From Treponema sp. (lineage in GTDB: Bacteria; Spirochaetota; Spirochaetia; Treponematales; Treponemataceae), in assembly GCA_023231445.1 (NCBI GenBank), contig JALNVF010000041.1, positions 1 to 22,666 of the forward strand: a stretch of 22,666 nt of DNA, written 5' to 3'. The position numbers and the translations under genes are program-made. Every line of letters begins with the position of its first letter. Position 1 is the first letter of the stretch. The notes under the pieces were generated by a model. That model worked only from the letters and a program-made list of their open reading frames with translations. It made no database searches and was not told the origin of the DNA. This document shows positions 13,967 to 21,784 of the stretch, in pieces.

Positions 13967-14932
13967 TCAACGGATGCCAAGTTCATTTCTTTTTTTTCTG
14001 AATTCGATAATGGGGAGATCTCCCTGTACAAGGTGTTCGTCCGTCAGGTATCCGCTTTTCTTCGGTAGCTGGGTAATAACGACGCGGCGGTCCTGATGAA
14101 GTATAATACGGTCCATTATGTTTCCTGCCGTATTCACGACAGAACGAAGAACAGGGATCCGTACGAAATTCTGGTAAAATCTGAGATAAATGTGTGTGTG
14201 CTCTTCATCGACCGGAGCAAAGGCTGCCATAATACGGAGGTGGGGTGATATACGGTTCTGCCAGATATTCGGCATCTGCAGCTGCAGACTGAACAGTTTT
14301 TCGTAGTCCGGTATTTCATCAGGTCTCAGCGGTTTCTGCCCCTCGTCATTTACGTTGTCTACGTAAAAGGTCATGAGCGTCCTGTTCCATTTTACAACCG
14401 GTCCGTTGACGAGTTTTTTATTTCCCCGTCCGATTGTCGTCCGGTGTACGAACGGCAGATGTACGACGTCGAGCTGGTTCTCAATTGCACGGGTATAATG
14501 AACAGGCCATGTTTCAGCAATCTGCCCACAGGTAAAGCCGTCCTTCAGATCGGTAAAAAAGGGAATTTCGGGGAGAGCCGCATCTTCTGCACCGTACCAC
14601 ACCCAGATGAACCCGTATTTTTCTCTGGCCTTATATGAATTAACACGGTACTGTTCTCCGGGAACGGCATTCTTTCCTGCGGCGGGAATATACGTAACTT
14701 TTCCGGTTTTGTCGTATTCGAACCCGTGGAACGGGCATGCTGCATGTCCGTTGACGATCGTACCGCAGGACAGACTTGCTCCTCTGTGACAGCATTTATC
14801 GGCAGTACAGCATATGTCGTTTTTATCGTTCCGCCAGAAAACAAGTTTTTCTGAAAACCGGGTTACTCCAATGAGTCTGTTCTTTTTTACTTCCCGTGCG
14901 TCAAGTACGGCATACCACTGATTGTAAATCAT
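13967..14932 (-). CDS. Rieske [2Fe-2S] non-haem iron oxygenase
   Basis: The product has 321 residues and starts behind GGAGG. The N-terminal Rieske cluster motif is complete: Cys47-x-His49, then 16 residues and Cys66-x-x-His69 (CPFHGFEYD). The catalytic domain has the mononuclear iron motif NQLDVVHLPFVH (Asp155, His158, His163) and a likely third ligand, Asp281 in HQDRRVV. This is the layout of pheophorbide-oxygenase-like and ring-hydroxylating enzymes, which need molecular oxygen and a ferredoxin or reductase partner, neither of which is seen here. It is probably the last gene of the tetR-GH13-Rieske unit (55 bp after GH13). The substrate is unknown. Confidence 0.88.
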   Translation of the reverse strand: MIYNQWYAVLDAREVKKNRLIGVTRFSEKLVFWRNDKNDICCTADKCCHRGASLSCGTIVNGHAACPFHGFEYDKTGKVTYIPAAGKNAVPGEQYRVNSYKAREKYGFIWVWYGAEDAALPEIPFFTDLKDGFTCGQIAETWPVHYTRAIENQLDVVHLPFVHRTTIGRGNKKLVNGPVVKWNRTLMTFYVDNVNDEGQKPLRPDEIPDYEKLFSLQLQMPNIWQNRISPHLRIMAAFAPVDEEHTHIYLRFYQNFVRIPVLRSVVNTAGNIMDRIILHQDRRVVITQLPKKSGYLTDEHLVQGDLPIIEFRKKRNELGIR

Positions 14933-14987
14933 GAATTCCTCCGTTTCTTATATGTAAGTGTAACACAGAGAAAATGATTTTTAAAAA

Positions 14988-16352
14988 TCAGGTACGGACA
15001 AGGTACTGTATGTTTTCCGGCGGCAGGAATACGCTGCCGTTGAATTGGAACGTTTCTCCTGTCAGGATGCTGCGGTACGTTCCGTATAATCCGTCGAAGT
15101 GAGCATACGCCTGTCCGCTCGGCTGTACAGTGTACGGCGTTCCTGAGGCATTCAGAGCGGCAATAATTTCCGTTCCTCCATCGGTGCGTGAAAACATGAA
15201 CTGTCCGTTCGTGAGAAAAAGCTGACGATACGAACCGTTTCTGAGTGCGGAAGTTTCACGGCGGCAGCGTGCAAATCCTGCAATCAGATCTGTAAGGTTT
15301 GTCCATTCAGGATGTTCAAGTGCCGGACGGAGCGTGCTGTCTCCATCGGCCTTTTTCCCGGTAATTCCCCATTCGCTTCCATAATATATGCATGGTGTTC
15401 CCGGCATGGCGAACAGAAGACCGTACGCGAGCGGAATGTGCCGCTGGTTTTTAAGAATACTTGCAATTCGTTCGACATCGTGGTTATCAACAAAGTTGAA
15501 CAAATCCATGTTTCTGCATATACCGTTCTGTCCGTACAGACGATTGAACGAATACGCAATCTCGAACATGTTTATATCGTTCAGACTGGAATGAATGCCT
15601 TTGTAGCATTCATATCCGGTACAGCTGTGCAGTCTGCCGGGGCCGATGAACTGCGCATACTCGTCTTTAATAAGTTCTCCGATGAGTACGATTTCGCGTC
15701 CTTTTTCCCTGCCGAGAGAATCGGTGAATACCCGCAGTTTTTGAATAAACCATACGGGGAGGCTGTATGCGACATCCAGCCGGATACCGTCGATATCAAA
15801 CAGGTCGATCCATTTTCGTACTGCACCGAACAGATGTTCCTGAACGGCGGGATTTTCCAGATTCAGTTTTACAAGGTCGTAATGTCCTTCCCAGCCTTCG
15901 TACCGGAAGCCGTCGTTCTGTTCCGAATTCCGGTTCCAGTCAATGTGGAACCAGTTTTTATATGCGGACTGCTGTTTATTCTGCTGCACGTCCCGGAATG
16001 CCCAGAACCCGCGTCCGGTGTGATTGAATACTCCGTCGAGTACGACTTTGATCCCTGCATTATGAAGCAGACGGCAGACTTCGGCAAAATCTTCGTTGCT
16101 GCCAAGTCTGCTGTCAATCGTATAATAATCACGCGTGTCGTATCCGTGCCGGTCACTCTGAAATACGGGGGAAAAATAAACTGCGTTTATTCCGAGCTTC
16201 TGCAGATGGGGAATCCATGATGATATGCGTGAGATTCTGTTTACCGGCTGGGCAGCACCGTTCCATACCGACCAGTCCCATGAATTTTCTGCCGGTGCTC
16301 CACAGAGTCCGAGAGGATATATCTGATAAAAAACTGCGTCATTGAACCACAT
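14988..16352 (-). CDS. Alpha-amylase-family glycoside hydrolase (GH13)
   Basis: The product has 454 residues and starts behind AGGAG. All four GH13 regions are present: DGVFNHTG (106-113), GIRLDVAYS with nucleophile Asp193, IGELI with acid/base Glu226, and FVDNHDVERI with Asp292. The sequence starts at once with WFNDAVFYQIYPLG, has no signal peptide and no N-terminal extra domain, and ends with a small beta domain C (about 370-454). It therefore acts in the cytoplasm, probably on imported maltodextrins or cyclodextrins in the manner of cyclomaltodextrinase or neopullulanase. It lies 34 bp after the TetR gene on the same strand. Confidence 0.9.
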   Translation of the reverse strand: MWFNDAVFYQIYPLGLCGAPAENSWDWSVWNGAAQPVNRISRISSWIPHLQKLGINAVYFSPVFQSDRHGYDTRDYYTIDSRLGSNEDFAEVCRLLHNAGIKVVLDGVFNHTGRGFWAFRDVQQNKQQSAYKNWFHIDWNRNSEQNDGFRYEGWEGHYDLVKLNLENPAVQEHLFGAVRKWIDLFDIDGIRLDVAYSLPVWFIQKLRVFTDSLGREKGREIVLIGELIKDEYAQFIGPGRLHSCTGYECYKGIHSSLNDINMFEIAYSFNRLYGQNGICRNMDLFNFVDNHDVERIASILKNQRHIPLAYGLLFAMPGTPCIYYGSEWGITGKKADGDSTLRPALEHPEWTNLTDLIAGFARCRRETSALRNGSYRQLFLTNGQFMFSRTDGGTEIIAALNASGTPYTVQPSGQAYAHFDGLYGTYRSILTGETFQFNGSVFLPPENIQYLVRT

Positions 16353-16386
16353 TTCTGTTCTCCTGTTGTAAGATTATAAAAAAAGT

Positions 16387-17001
16387 TCAGGCAAAAATAC
16401 CATGCATGAACTGTTTAACAAGCTGTTGTGCACATGCTTCATCAAGATTCGGACGCTGGACATTTTCGTCGTCCTGTACCAGCCGCAATGCGGCGTATGC
16501 GTTTATCTGTGCAAGAAAGCTGACTGCAAACTGCAGAGCTTTTCCCTTCATGTTTCCATGTACTTCTGCAGCGCCGGTAAAAAACTGTTCAAGCAGTGAA
16601 TACAGCCTTTTAAAATAAGCAGTCGAAAGAATCGACGACTTTGATTCAGGCGGTGCAAAGACTGATTCCATCATAAGCCGGTAGAAATCCTGGTTGGCAA
16701 GTGCATACCGGAAAAATACAAGCACAATGTGTACGAGCTGTTCGTAGACATCGTGCTTGTAGTCTTGTATATGGTTTTCATACGTACAGTATGGCCGGAG
16801 CGGTGTTTCCAGCAGTGGAAAGTATGTCTCCCAGACTGCTTCGAAAAGGCCGTCCTTACTGCCGAAAAAATAATAGAGTGTCGGTTTTGTTATACCTGCA
16901 GCTGCCGTAATGTCCTGGATCCCGGTACCGTCGTATCCGTGTGCACTGAAGAGCTGCAGTGCCTTTTCTATAATTGTTTTTTCAGAATTATCTGTTCCCA
17001 T
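16387..17001 (-). CDS. TetR/AcrR-family transcriptional regulator
   Basis: The product has 204 residues. Residues about 7-52 are the TetR DNA-binding domain: IIEKALQLFSAHGYDGTGIQ, then DITAAAGITKPTLYYFFGSK, then DGLFEAVWE. The C-terminal helical ligand-binding domain is divergent, so the ligand is unknown. No Shine-Dalgarno sequence precedes the ATG, and the predicted promoter places the transcript start almost at the start codon. A perfect palindrome lies between its -35 and -10, which fits autorepression. The GH13 and Rieske genes follow closely on the same strand, so they are the likely targets. Confidence 0.9.
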   Translation of the reverse strand: MGTDNSEKTIIEKALQLFSAHGYDGTGIQDITAAAGITKPTLYYFFGSKDGLFEAVWETYFPLLETPLRPYCTYENHIQDYKHDVYEQLVHIVLVFFRYALANQDFYRLMMESVFAPPESKSSILSTAYFKRLYSLLEQFFTGAAEVHGNMKGKALQFAVSFLAQINAYAALRLVQDDENVQRPNLDEACAQQLVKQFMHGIFA

Positions 17002-17008
17002 ATCTTTA

Positions 17009-17038
17009 TTTATATACCGGTAGGTATATAAATGTCAA
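17009..17038 (-). promoter_or_regulatory. tetR promoter with embedded TetR-type operator
   Basis: TATATACC GGTA GGTATATA (17011-17030) is a perfect 8-bp inverted repeat with a 4-bp centre. On the minus strand TTGACA (17038-17033) and TATAAA (17014-17009) are 18 bases apart, so the palindrome overlaps the spacer and the -10. It ends about 10 bp before the tetR ATG. Confidence 0.7.
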
Positions 17039-17070
17039 GAGAATATTTACTTTTTATATTCTTCATGCGG

Positions 17071-17099
17071 TTGACAAGTAAAATGGAATTATATATAGT
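17071..17099 (+). promoter_or_regulatory. Promoter of the nucleoside-uptake operon
   Basis: A consensus TTGACA (17071-17076), a 17-bp spacer and TATAGT (17094-17099) give a strong sigma-70-like promoter. The expected start is near 17105, directly before the leader hairpin. Confidence 0.7.
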
Positions 17100-17109
17100 T
17101 CCCTATGCT

Positions 17110-17151
17110 AAAGCGATGACGCCTCCTATGGGGGAATCATCGCTTTTTTTT
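17110..17151 (+). terminator. Leader terminator/attenuator before the BMP lipoprotein gene
   Basis: AAAGCGATGA (17110-17119) pairs perfectly with TCATCGCTTT (17137-17146). The interior CCTCC (17122-17126) can pair with GGGGG (17130-17134). A run of eight T follows (17144-17151). It lies after the promoter and 20 bases before the BMP start codon, so readthrough must be regulated or partial. TTCCC (17099-17103), which could pair with GGGAA, would be largely outside the transcript if the predicted start is right. Confidence 0.65.
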
Positions 17152-17171
17152 AAACTGAAAAGGAGATTATT

Positions 17172-18185
17172 ATGCAGAAGAAGTTTTTGTTCACAGGACT
17201 TACCGTTCTGCTTCTAAGCGGAGCAGTATTCATGTCCTGCAGTAAGCAGAAAAAGGCTGCCGAACCCGACAATGCGGATATAAAAGTTGCCGCTATTTTC
17301 CAGACCGCAATTGAAGAACCGTGGGACGGGGCAATTCACACAGCAATGCTGCAGGCAGAGAAAGACGGTGGTATTACCTACGAATATACGGAAAAAGTAG
17401 ATGCTGCCAATTATGAAAAGGTGCTTCGTGAATACTGCGAACGCGGTTTTAAACTTATTATCGGCGATGCATTCGGCGCAGGCGAAGATCCTGTCCGCAA
17501 GGTTGCGAAAGATTATCCCGACGTCCAGTTTGCATTCGGTTCAGAGCAGAGCGAGCAGGGACCGAACGTTTCCGTGTTCGACAACTGGATCCACGAGCCT
17601 GCATATCTGTGCGGCGTTATCGCAGGGAAAATGACGAAGACGGGCACACTCGGCGTCGTAGCTGCTATGCCGATTGCGGAAGTGAATCGTCTGGTCAATG
17701 CGTACAAAGCCGGTGCTCAGAGCGTAAATCCTGCTATAAAAGTGAAGATTACCTATATCGGAAGTTTCTTTGATCCCGCAAAAGCGAAGGAAGCAGCTAT
17801 TTCACAGATTGAATCCGGCGCGGATCTTATTTACGCTGAACGGTTCGGCGTATTTGAAGCAGCAAAGGAAAAGGGTGTATATGCCTTCGGAAACATGACC
17901 GATCAGAACAGCCTTGCTCCGGATACTGTCATAACAAGCTGCGAGTGGAACGTCTATCCCATCGTGAAGCATGAAATCGAAATTGTAAAATCAGGAAAGA
18001 CGGAAGCCGTTAATCTTAAGGACTATTCTATGTATGCAAAAGGCGGTTCTTCTCTTGCTCCGTTCCATCAGTTTGAATCGACGCTGCCTGCGGACGTTAT
18101 TCAGCTTGTAAAAGACACCGAAGCAAAAATTACCGACGGTTCGCTCGTTGTACCCGTTGTGGAAACAGAGCTTGCTTCTGACTAA
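17172..18185 (+). CDS. BMP-family nucleoside-binding lipoprotein of an ABC importer
   Basis: The product has 337 residues and starts behind AAAGGAG. Residues 1-23 are a lipoprotein signal with FMSC (Cys23), so the protein is anchored outside the inner membrane. The rest is a two-lobe BMP/PnrA substrate-binding domain: VAAIFQTAIEEPWDGAIHTA at the start, an IGDAFGAGEDPVRKVA segment, the typical DNWIHEPAYLCGVIAGKMTK, and an ESGADLIYAERFGVFEAA segment near the hinge. In Treponema pallidum the related PnrA binds purine nucleosides. Here a cytosine deaminase closes the operon, so pyrimidine nucleosides or bases are also possible ligands. First gene of a tight operon with ATPase and permeases. Confidence 0.9.
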   Translation: MQKKFLFTGLTVLLLSGAVFMSCSKQKKAAEPDNADIKVAAIFQTAIEEPWDGAIHTAMLQAEKDGGITYEYTEKVDAANYEKVLREYCERGFKLIIGDAFGAGEDPVRKVAKDYPDVQFAFGSEQSEQGPNVSVFDNWIHEPAYLCGVIAGKMTKTGTLGVVAAMPIAEVNRLVNAYKAGAQSVNPAIKVKITYIGSFFDPAKAKEAAISQIESGADLIYAERFGVFEAAKEKGVYAFGNMTDQNSLAPDTVITSCEWNVYPIVKHEIEIVKSGKTEAVNLKDYSMYAKGGSSLAPFHQFESTLPADVIQLVKDTEAKITDGSLVVPVVETELASD

Positions 18186-18193
18186 TATGGAGT

Positions 18194-19741
18194 ATGATGA
18201 CAACTGATGTAAAAAAAGCAGATGTGCCGCTTATTCAAATGCAGCACATCTGTAAATCGTTTCTCGGAAACCGTGCAAACGACGACATTTCAATACATGT
18301 TGACCGGGGGGAAATATGTGCGCTCCTCGGTGAAAACGGTGCCGGTAAATCAACTCTTATGAACATTCTTTTCGGACTGTACGGACAGGATTCGGGCTCC
18401 ATCCTTATAAAAGGGAAGACCGTTTCCTTTGCCAATCCCGGAGACGCAATAAAAGAAGGAATCGGCATGATTCACCAGCATTTTACGCTGATTCCGGGAT
18501 TATCCGTTCTGAAAAATCTCATGACCGGACCGTACGGACATACTGGTTTTCTGCTTAATTTTCAGAAAGCGCGGAAAGATGTCCGTAAACTTATGGATAA
18601 ATATCACTTCGATCTTGACCCCGACGCTTTGGTAAGTTCACTGTCCATCGGACAGAAGCAAAAAGTCGAAATCCTTAAAGCGTTGTACCGCGGTGCGGAA
18701 CTGCTTATCATGGATGAACCGACGGCAGTACTTTCGCCTGCGGAAGCCGGATCACTGTTCAGTACACTGCACGGTCTGGTGAACGACGGGCTTGCCATCA
18801 TCCTTATTTCACACAAGATGAAGGAAATTATCGGCGTTACCGACAGGGTGTACGTACTTCGCCGCGGAAAGCTTACAGCGGAGCTGAAGACAACGGAAAC
18901 GTCTGCAGAGGAACTTGCCTCGCTCATGATTGGAAAGGCGCAGGATGATGCACCGGTTTTTATTCCGGCCCGGGAAGGTGTGCTGAAAAAGGATGCTGTC
19001 CTTCATATTTCCGGTTTGTGTGCGGTGTCCGGTACCGGAGCAAAGCGGCTTGACGCTTTGAGCCTTGATGCTGCCGGAGGCGAGATTCTGGGCATTGCGG
19101 GTGTTTCGGGGAATGGTCAGACGGAGCTGTGCGATATTCTGTTCGGACTGTCGGTTCCTGAAAAAGGGAGTGTCGTGGTGAACGGAAAAAGCATGACATT
19201 CGGCAGACCGTGGGAAGTTATACAGTCGGGTATGGCCCGCATTCCCGAAGACCGTATCGGTACGGGGCTTCTGATGGAACTTTCCGTCGAAGAAAATATG
19301 CTGCTGGGCCGTCAGCGTAATTCTGAATTCTGTTCAAAGAGCGGTATACTCAACAGAAAAGCGGTTACCCGGACAGCGGATGCGCTTATGAACGAGTTCG
19401 ACGTATATCCGCGAAGCAGTCGCGGCGTTGTGCGCAGCCTTTCCGGAGGTAACCTTCAGAAAGTGATTCTTGCGCGCGAACTTGAACGGACTCCCGCTCT
19501 TGTCGTTGCTTCCCAGCCGACGCGCGGACTTGATATAGGTGCGGCGGCTTTTATTCACCGCCGGCTTACTGCAGAGAAAGAGCGCGGTGCAGCAGTACTT
19601 GTCATTTCGGACGATCTTGATGAGCTGTTTGCCGTTTCGGACCGTATAGCCGTTATTTCCGGCGGCAAAATTATCGGAGAGCAGTCCCGCAGTTCGTTCG
19701 ATCGAAACCGTATCGGACTGTGGATAAGCGGAGTTGCGTAA
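18194..19741 (+). CDS. Duplicated ABC ATPase of the nucleoside importer
   Basis: The product has 515 residues with two nucleotide-binding domains, as in RbsA- and NupO-type importers. Domain 1: Walker A GENGAGKST (46-54), signature LSIGQKQKVEI (150-160) and Walker B LLIMDEPTAVL. Domain 2: a modified Walker A GVSGNGQTE (303-311) lacking the lysine, signature LSGGNLQKVILARE and a Walker B region VVASQPTRGLD without the catalytic glutamate. This asymmetry is normal for the family, with one site hydrolysing ATP. Starts 8 bp after the BMP gene, and its stop overlaps the next start (TAATG). Confidence 0.93.
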   Translation: MMTTDVKKADVPLIQMQHICKSFLGNRANDDISIHVDRGEICALLGENGAGKSTLMNILFGLYGQDSGSILIKGKTVSFANPGDAIKEGIGMIHQHFTLIPGLSVLKNLMTGPYGHTGFLLNFQKARKDVRKLMDKYHFDLDPDALVSSLSIGQKQKVEILKALYRGAELLIMDEPTAVLSPAEAGSLFSTLHGLVNDGLAIILISHKMKEIIGVTDRVYVLRRGKLTAELKTTETSAEELASLMIGKAQDDAPVFIPAREGVLKKDAVLHISGLCAVSGTGAKRLDALSLDAAGGEILGIAGVSGNGQTELCDILFGLSVPEKGSVVVNGKSMTFGRPWEVIQSGMARIPEDRIGTGLLMELSVEENMLLGRQRNSEFCSKSGILNRKAVTRTADALMNEFDVYPRSSRGVVRSLSGGNLQKVILARELERTPALVVASQPTRGLDIGAAAFIHRRLTAEKERGAAVLVISDDLDELFAVSDRIAVISGGKIIGEQSRSSFDRNRIGLWISGVA

Positions 19742-20805
19742 TGATTCATTTTGATATAGTAAAACGTAAACCTATGGAACCGTGGCAGGCAGCGCTTCTT
19801 CCTGTTATTGCAATTGCCGTCACGCTGCTTATTTCGGCGGGACTTATAGGAATTGCCGGTGCCGATATAAACGAAGCGTTTGCAAGCCTTGTTATGGGAG
19901 CGTTCGGCACGAAGTTCAATTTCTTTGAAACGTGTATAGGCGCCGTTCCCCTCGTGTTTACCGGATTGTCAGTTGCGTTTGCGTTCCGGGCAAAATTCTG
20001 GAATATCGGTGCGGAAGGCCAGTTTCTTGCCGGTGCGCTTGGCGTATCAGCGGTGGCGCTTGCACTTCCTCCCGTTCCGTCATTTGTGGGCATTCCACTG
20101 CTTATCATCACCGGTTTTGTCTGCGGAGGCCTGTTCGCACTCATACCTGCGCTGCTTAAAACAAAACTCAAAGTTGACGACGTCGTTTCGACGCTGCTGC
20201 TCAATTATATTATGTATCACATCATGGGGATTTTTCTGTTCGGACCGCTGCAGATGCCCGGTTCGAGCTGGCCGGTAACGAAGAACTTTGCAGACCGTCT
20301 GGTGTTTCCCGTCCTGATACCCCGGACGCGCTTTCACCTTGGCGTGCTGCTTGCGCTTGCCGCTGTTGCCGTATTGTGGGTTATCCAGAAATATACCGTA
20401 CTCGGATACGAGACCCGTGCTGTAGGCGTAAACGAACGGGTGGCCTTTTTCGGCGGTGTAAAAACGTGGAAAGTAACAATTATTACCGCACTTATTGCCG
20501 GTGGTCTTGCGGGGCTGGGCGGTGCGAACGAAGTACTGGGCATACAGCACCGTCTGATACTCGATATTTCTCCGGGATACGGATATACGGGTGTCGTGGT
20601 TGCCATGCTGGCACAACTTAATCCGCTCGGTGTTCTTGCGACGTCGTTTTTTTTCAGCGCAGTCGGAAACGGAGCGTCGACGATGAGCCGTATTTGTCAT
20701 GTTCCGGCTTATATATCGGGCGTCATTCAGGGATTGAGCCTGATTATTATGCTCGTCTGTCTGTTGTTCCGCGATTATTCCATTAAAGTGAGGCGGTCTC
20801 TATGA
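19741..20805 (+). CDS. ABC importer permease subunit 1 (NupP/BPD2-type)
   Basis: The product has 354 residues. The start at 19741 overlaps the ATPase stop by one base (TAATG). The longer frame from 19720 would only extend into the ATPase gene. It is a hydrophobic protein of the BPD_transp_2 family with about eight to ten membrane segments and the typical FRAKFWNIGAEGQFLAGALG motif (residues about 80-99), a KTKLKVDDVVSTLLLNYIM coupling-helix region and a C-terminal GNGASTMSRI segment. It pairs with the following permease to form the membrane pore. Its stop overlaps the next ATG (ATGA), so translation is probably coupled. Confidence 0.93.
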   Translation: MIHFDIVKRKPMEPWQAALLPVIAIAVTLLISAGLIGIAGADINEAFASLVMGAFGTKFNFFETCIGAVPLVFTGLSVAFAFRAKFWNIGAEGQFLAGALGVSAVALALPPVPSFVGIPLLIITGFVCGGLFALIPALLKTKLKVDDVVSTLLLNYIMYHIMGIFLFGPLQMPGSSWPVTKNFADRLVFPVLIPRTRFHLGVLLALAAVAVLWVIQKYTVLGYETRAVGVNERVAFFGGVKTWKVTIITALIAGGLAGLGGANEVLGIQHRLILDISPGYGYTGVVVAMLAQLNPLGVLATSFFFSAVGNGASTMSRICHVPAYISGVIQGLSLIIMLVCLLFRDYSIKVRRSL

Positions 20806-21746
20806 GTGCACCTGTTATGATTCAGTTTACCGAAGGCGTCCTGGGGGCGGCCGTCCGCATGGCGACTCCCATACTGCTCGGTACGATGGGCGAAATACTT
20901 ACGGAAAAAGCGGGTATCCTTAATCTTGGCATTGAAGGAATCATGCTCATGGGCGCACTTACCGGCTTCCTGACGACTATTGCGACAGGTTCACTCTGGG
21001 CAGGTGTTCTTGCCGCCTGTCTTGTCGGTATGATTTTCGGCCTGCTCATGTCATTGCTCACGGTAAAACTCGGACTCAGCCATCATGTGGCGGGACTCGG
21101 TATTACGCTGCTCTGCACGGGACTTGCAATGTATATATACCGTCTTGTCGTCGGTTCTCCTACGGTTCCTCCGACCGTACATCCGTTTACGACTGTACCC
21201 ATACCGCTGCTTTCAAAAATTCCGTTTATAGGAAACGTCTTTTTTAATCAATATGTTCTTACATATATAGCGTTTTTATCGGTGCCCCTGCTTTCATTTC
21301 TTCTGAACAGAACGTCGGCCGGTCTTGCTGTCCGTACTGTCGGAGACAATCCGTTTGCCGCGGATACTGCGGGAATACATGTAACTATGGTGCGGACACT
21401 GTGTGTAACTTCCGGTGCCGGCATTATGGGTGTGGCCGGAGCATTCATGACGCTTGCACATCAGAACATGTTTCTTGCTGAAGTGGTCGGCGGGCGCGGA
21501 TGGGTATGCATCGCGATGGTCATTTTCGGGAACTGGAATCCGTATGTCGCAGCTCTTGGTGCACTCGGTTTCGGCCTTATGGACGGTTTACAGCTGCGGC
21601 TCCAGAATATGGGACTGAGCCTTCCGTTTGATCTCTTTCTGCTCATTCCCTATCTTATGACGCTTGTAGCACTTATCATCATGTCGGGACGGTCGGGCGC
21701 GCCGCTTGCACTGCTGCAGCCGTACCGCCGTGAAGATAAAGTCTGA
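20802..21746 (+). CDS. ABC importer permease subunit 2 (NupQ/BPD2-type)
   Basis: The product has 314 residues and overlaps the previous gene by four bases (ATGA). It belongs to the same BPD_transp_2 family and has the motif EILTEKAGILNLGIEGIMLM (residues about 29-48), the second-half counterpart of the IGAEGQ motif in subunit 1. A later GRGWVCIAMVIFGNWNP segment and the final hydrophobic helices complete the fold. It forms the heterodimeric pore with the 19741-20805 product. A short 38-bp gap separates it from the cytosine deaminase gene. Confidence 0.93.
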   Translation: MSAPVMIQFTEGVLGAAVRMATPILLGTMGEILTEKAGILNLGIEGIMLMGALTGFLTTIATGSLWAGVLAACLVGMIFGLLMSLLTVKLGLSHHVAGLGITLLCTGLAMYIYRLVVGSPTVPPTVHPFTTVPIPLLSKIPFIGNVFFNQYVLTYIAFLSVPLLSFLLNRTSAGLAVRTVGDNPFAADTAGIHVTMVRTLCVTSGAGIMGVAGAFMTLAHQNMFLAEVVGGRGWVCIAMVIFGNWNPYVAALGALGFGLMDGLQLRLQNMGLSLPFDLFLLIPYLMTLVALIIMSGRSGAPLALLQPYRREDKV

Positions 21747-21784
21747 AAATATGATATACTGGGGATAAACAAGGGGAACATACT

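Noticed and set aside
15312..16220. 302-codon plus-strand ORF opposite the GH13 gene
   Set aside because: It has no ribosome binding site or recognisable domain, and it lies wholly antisense to a gene with all catalytic motifs.
17110..17146. Fluoride riboswitch, because GATGACGCCTCC resembles its 3' conserved part
   Set aside because: The conserved 5' half (GGNGATGG and its pairing CC) is absent upstream, and GATGA is better explained as an arm of the terminator stem.
20080..20700. 206-codon minus-strand ORF within the first permease gene
   Set aside because: It is the antisense shadow of a well-conserved permease and has a composition typical of shadow frames.
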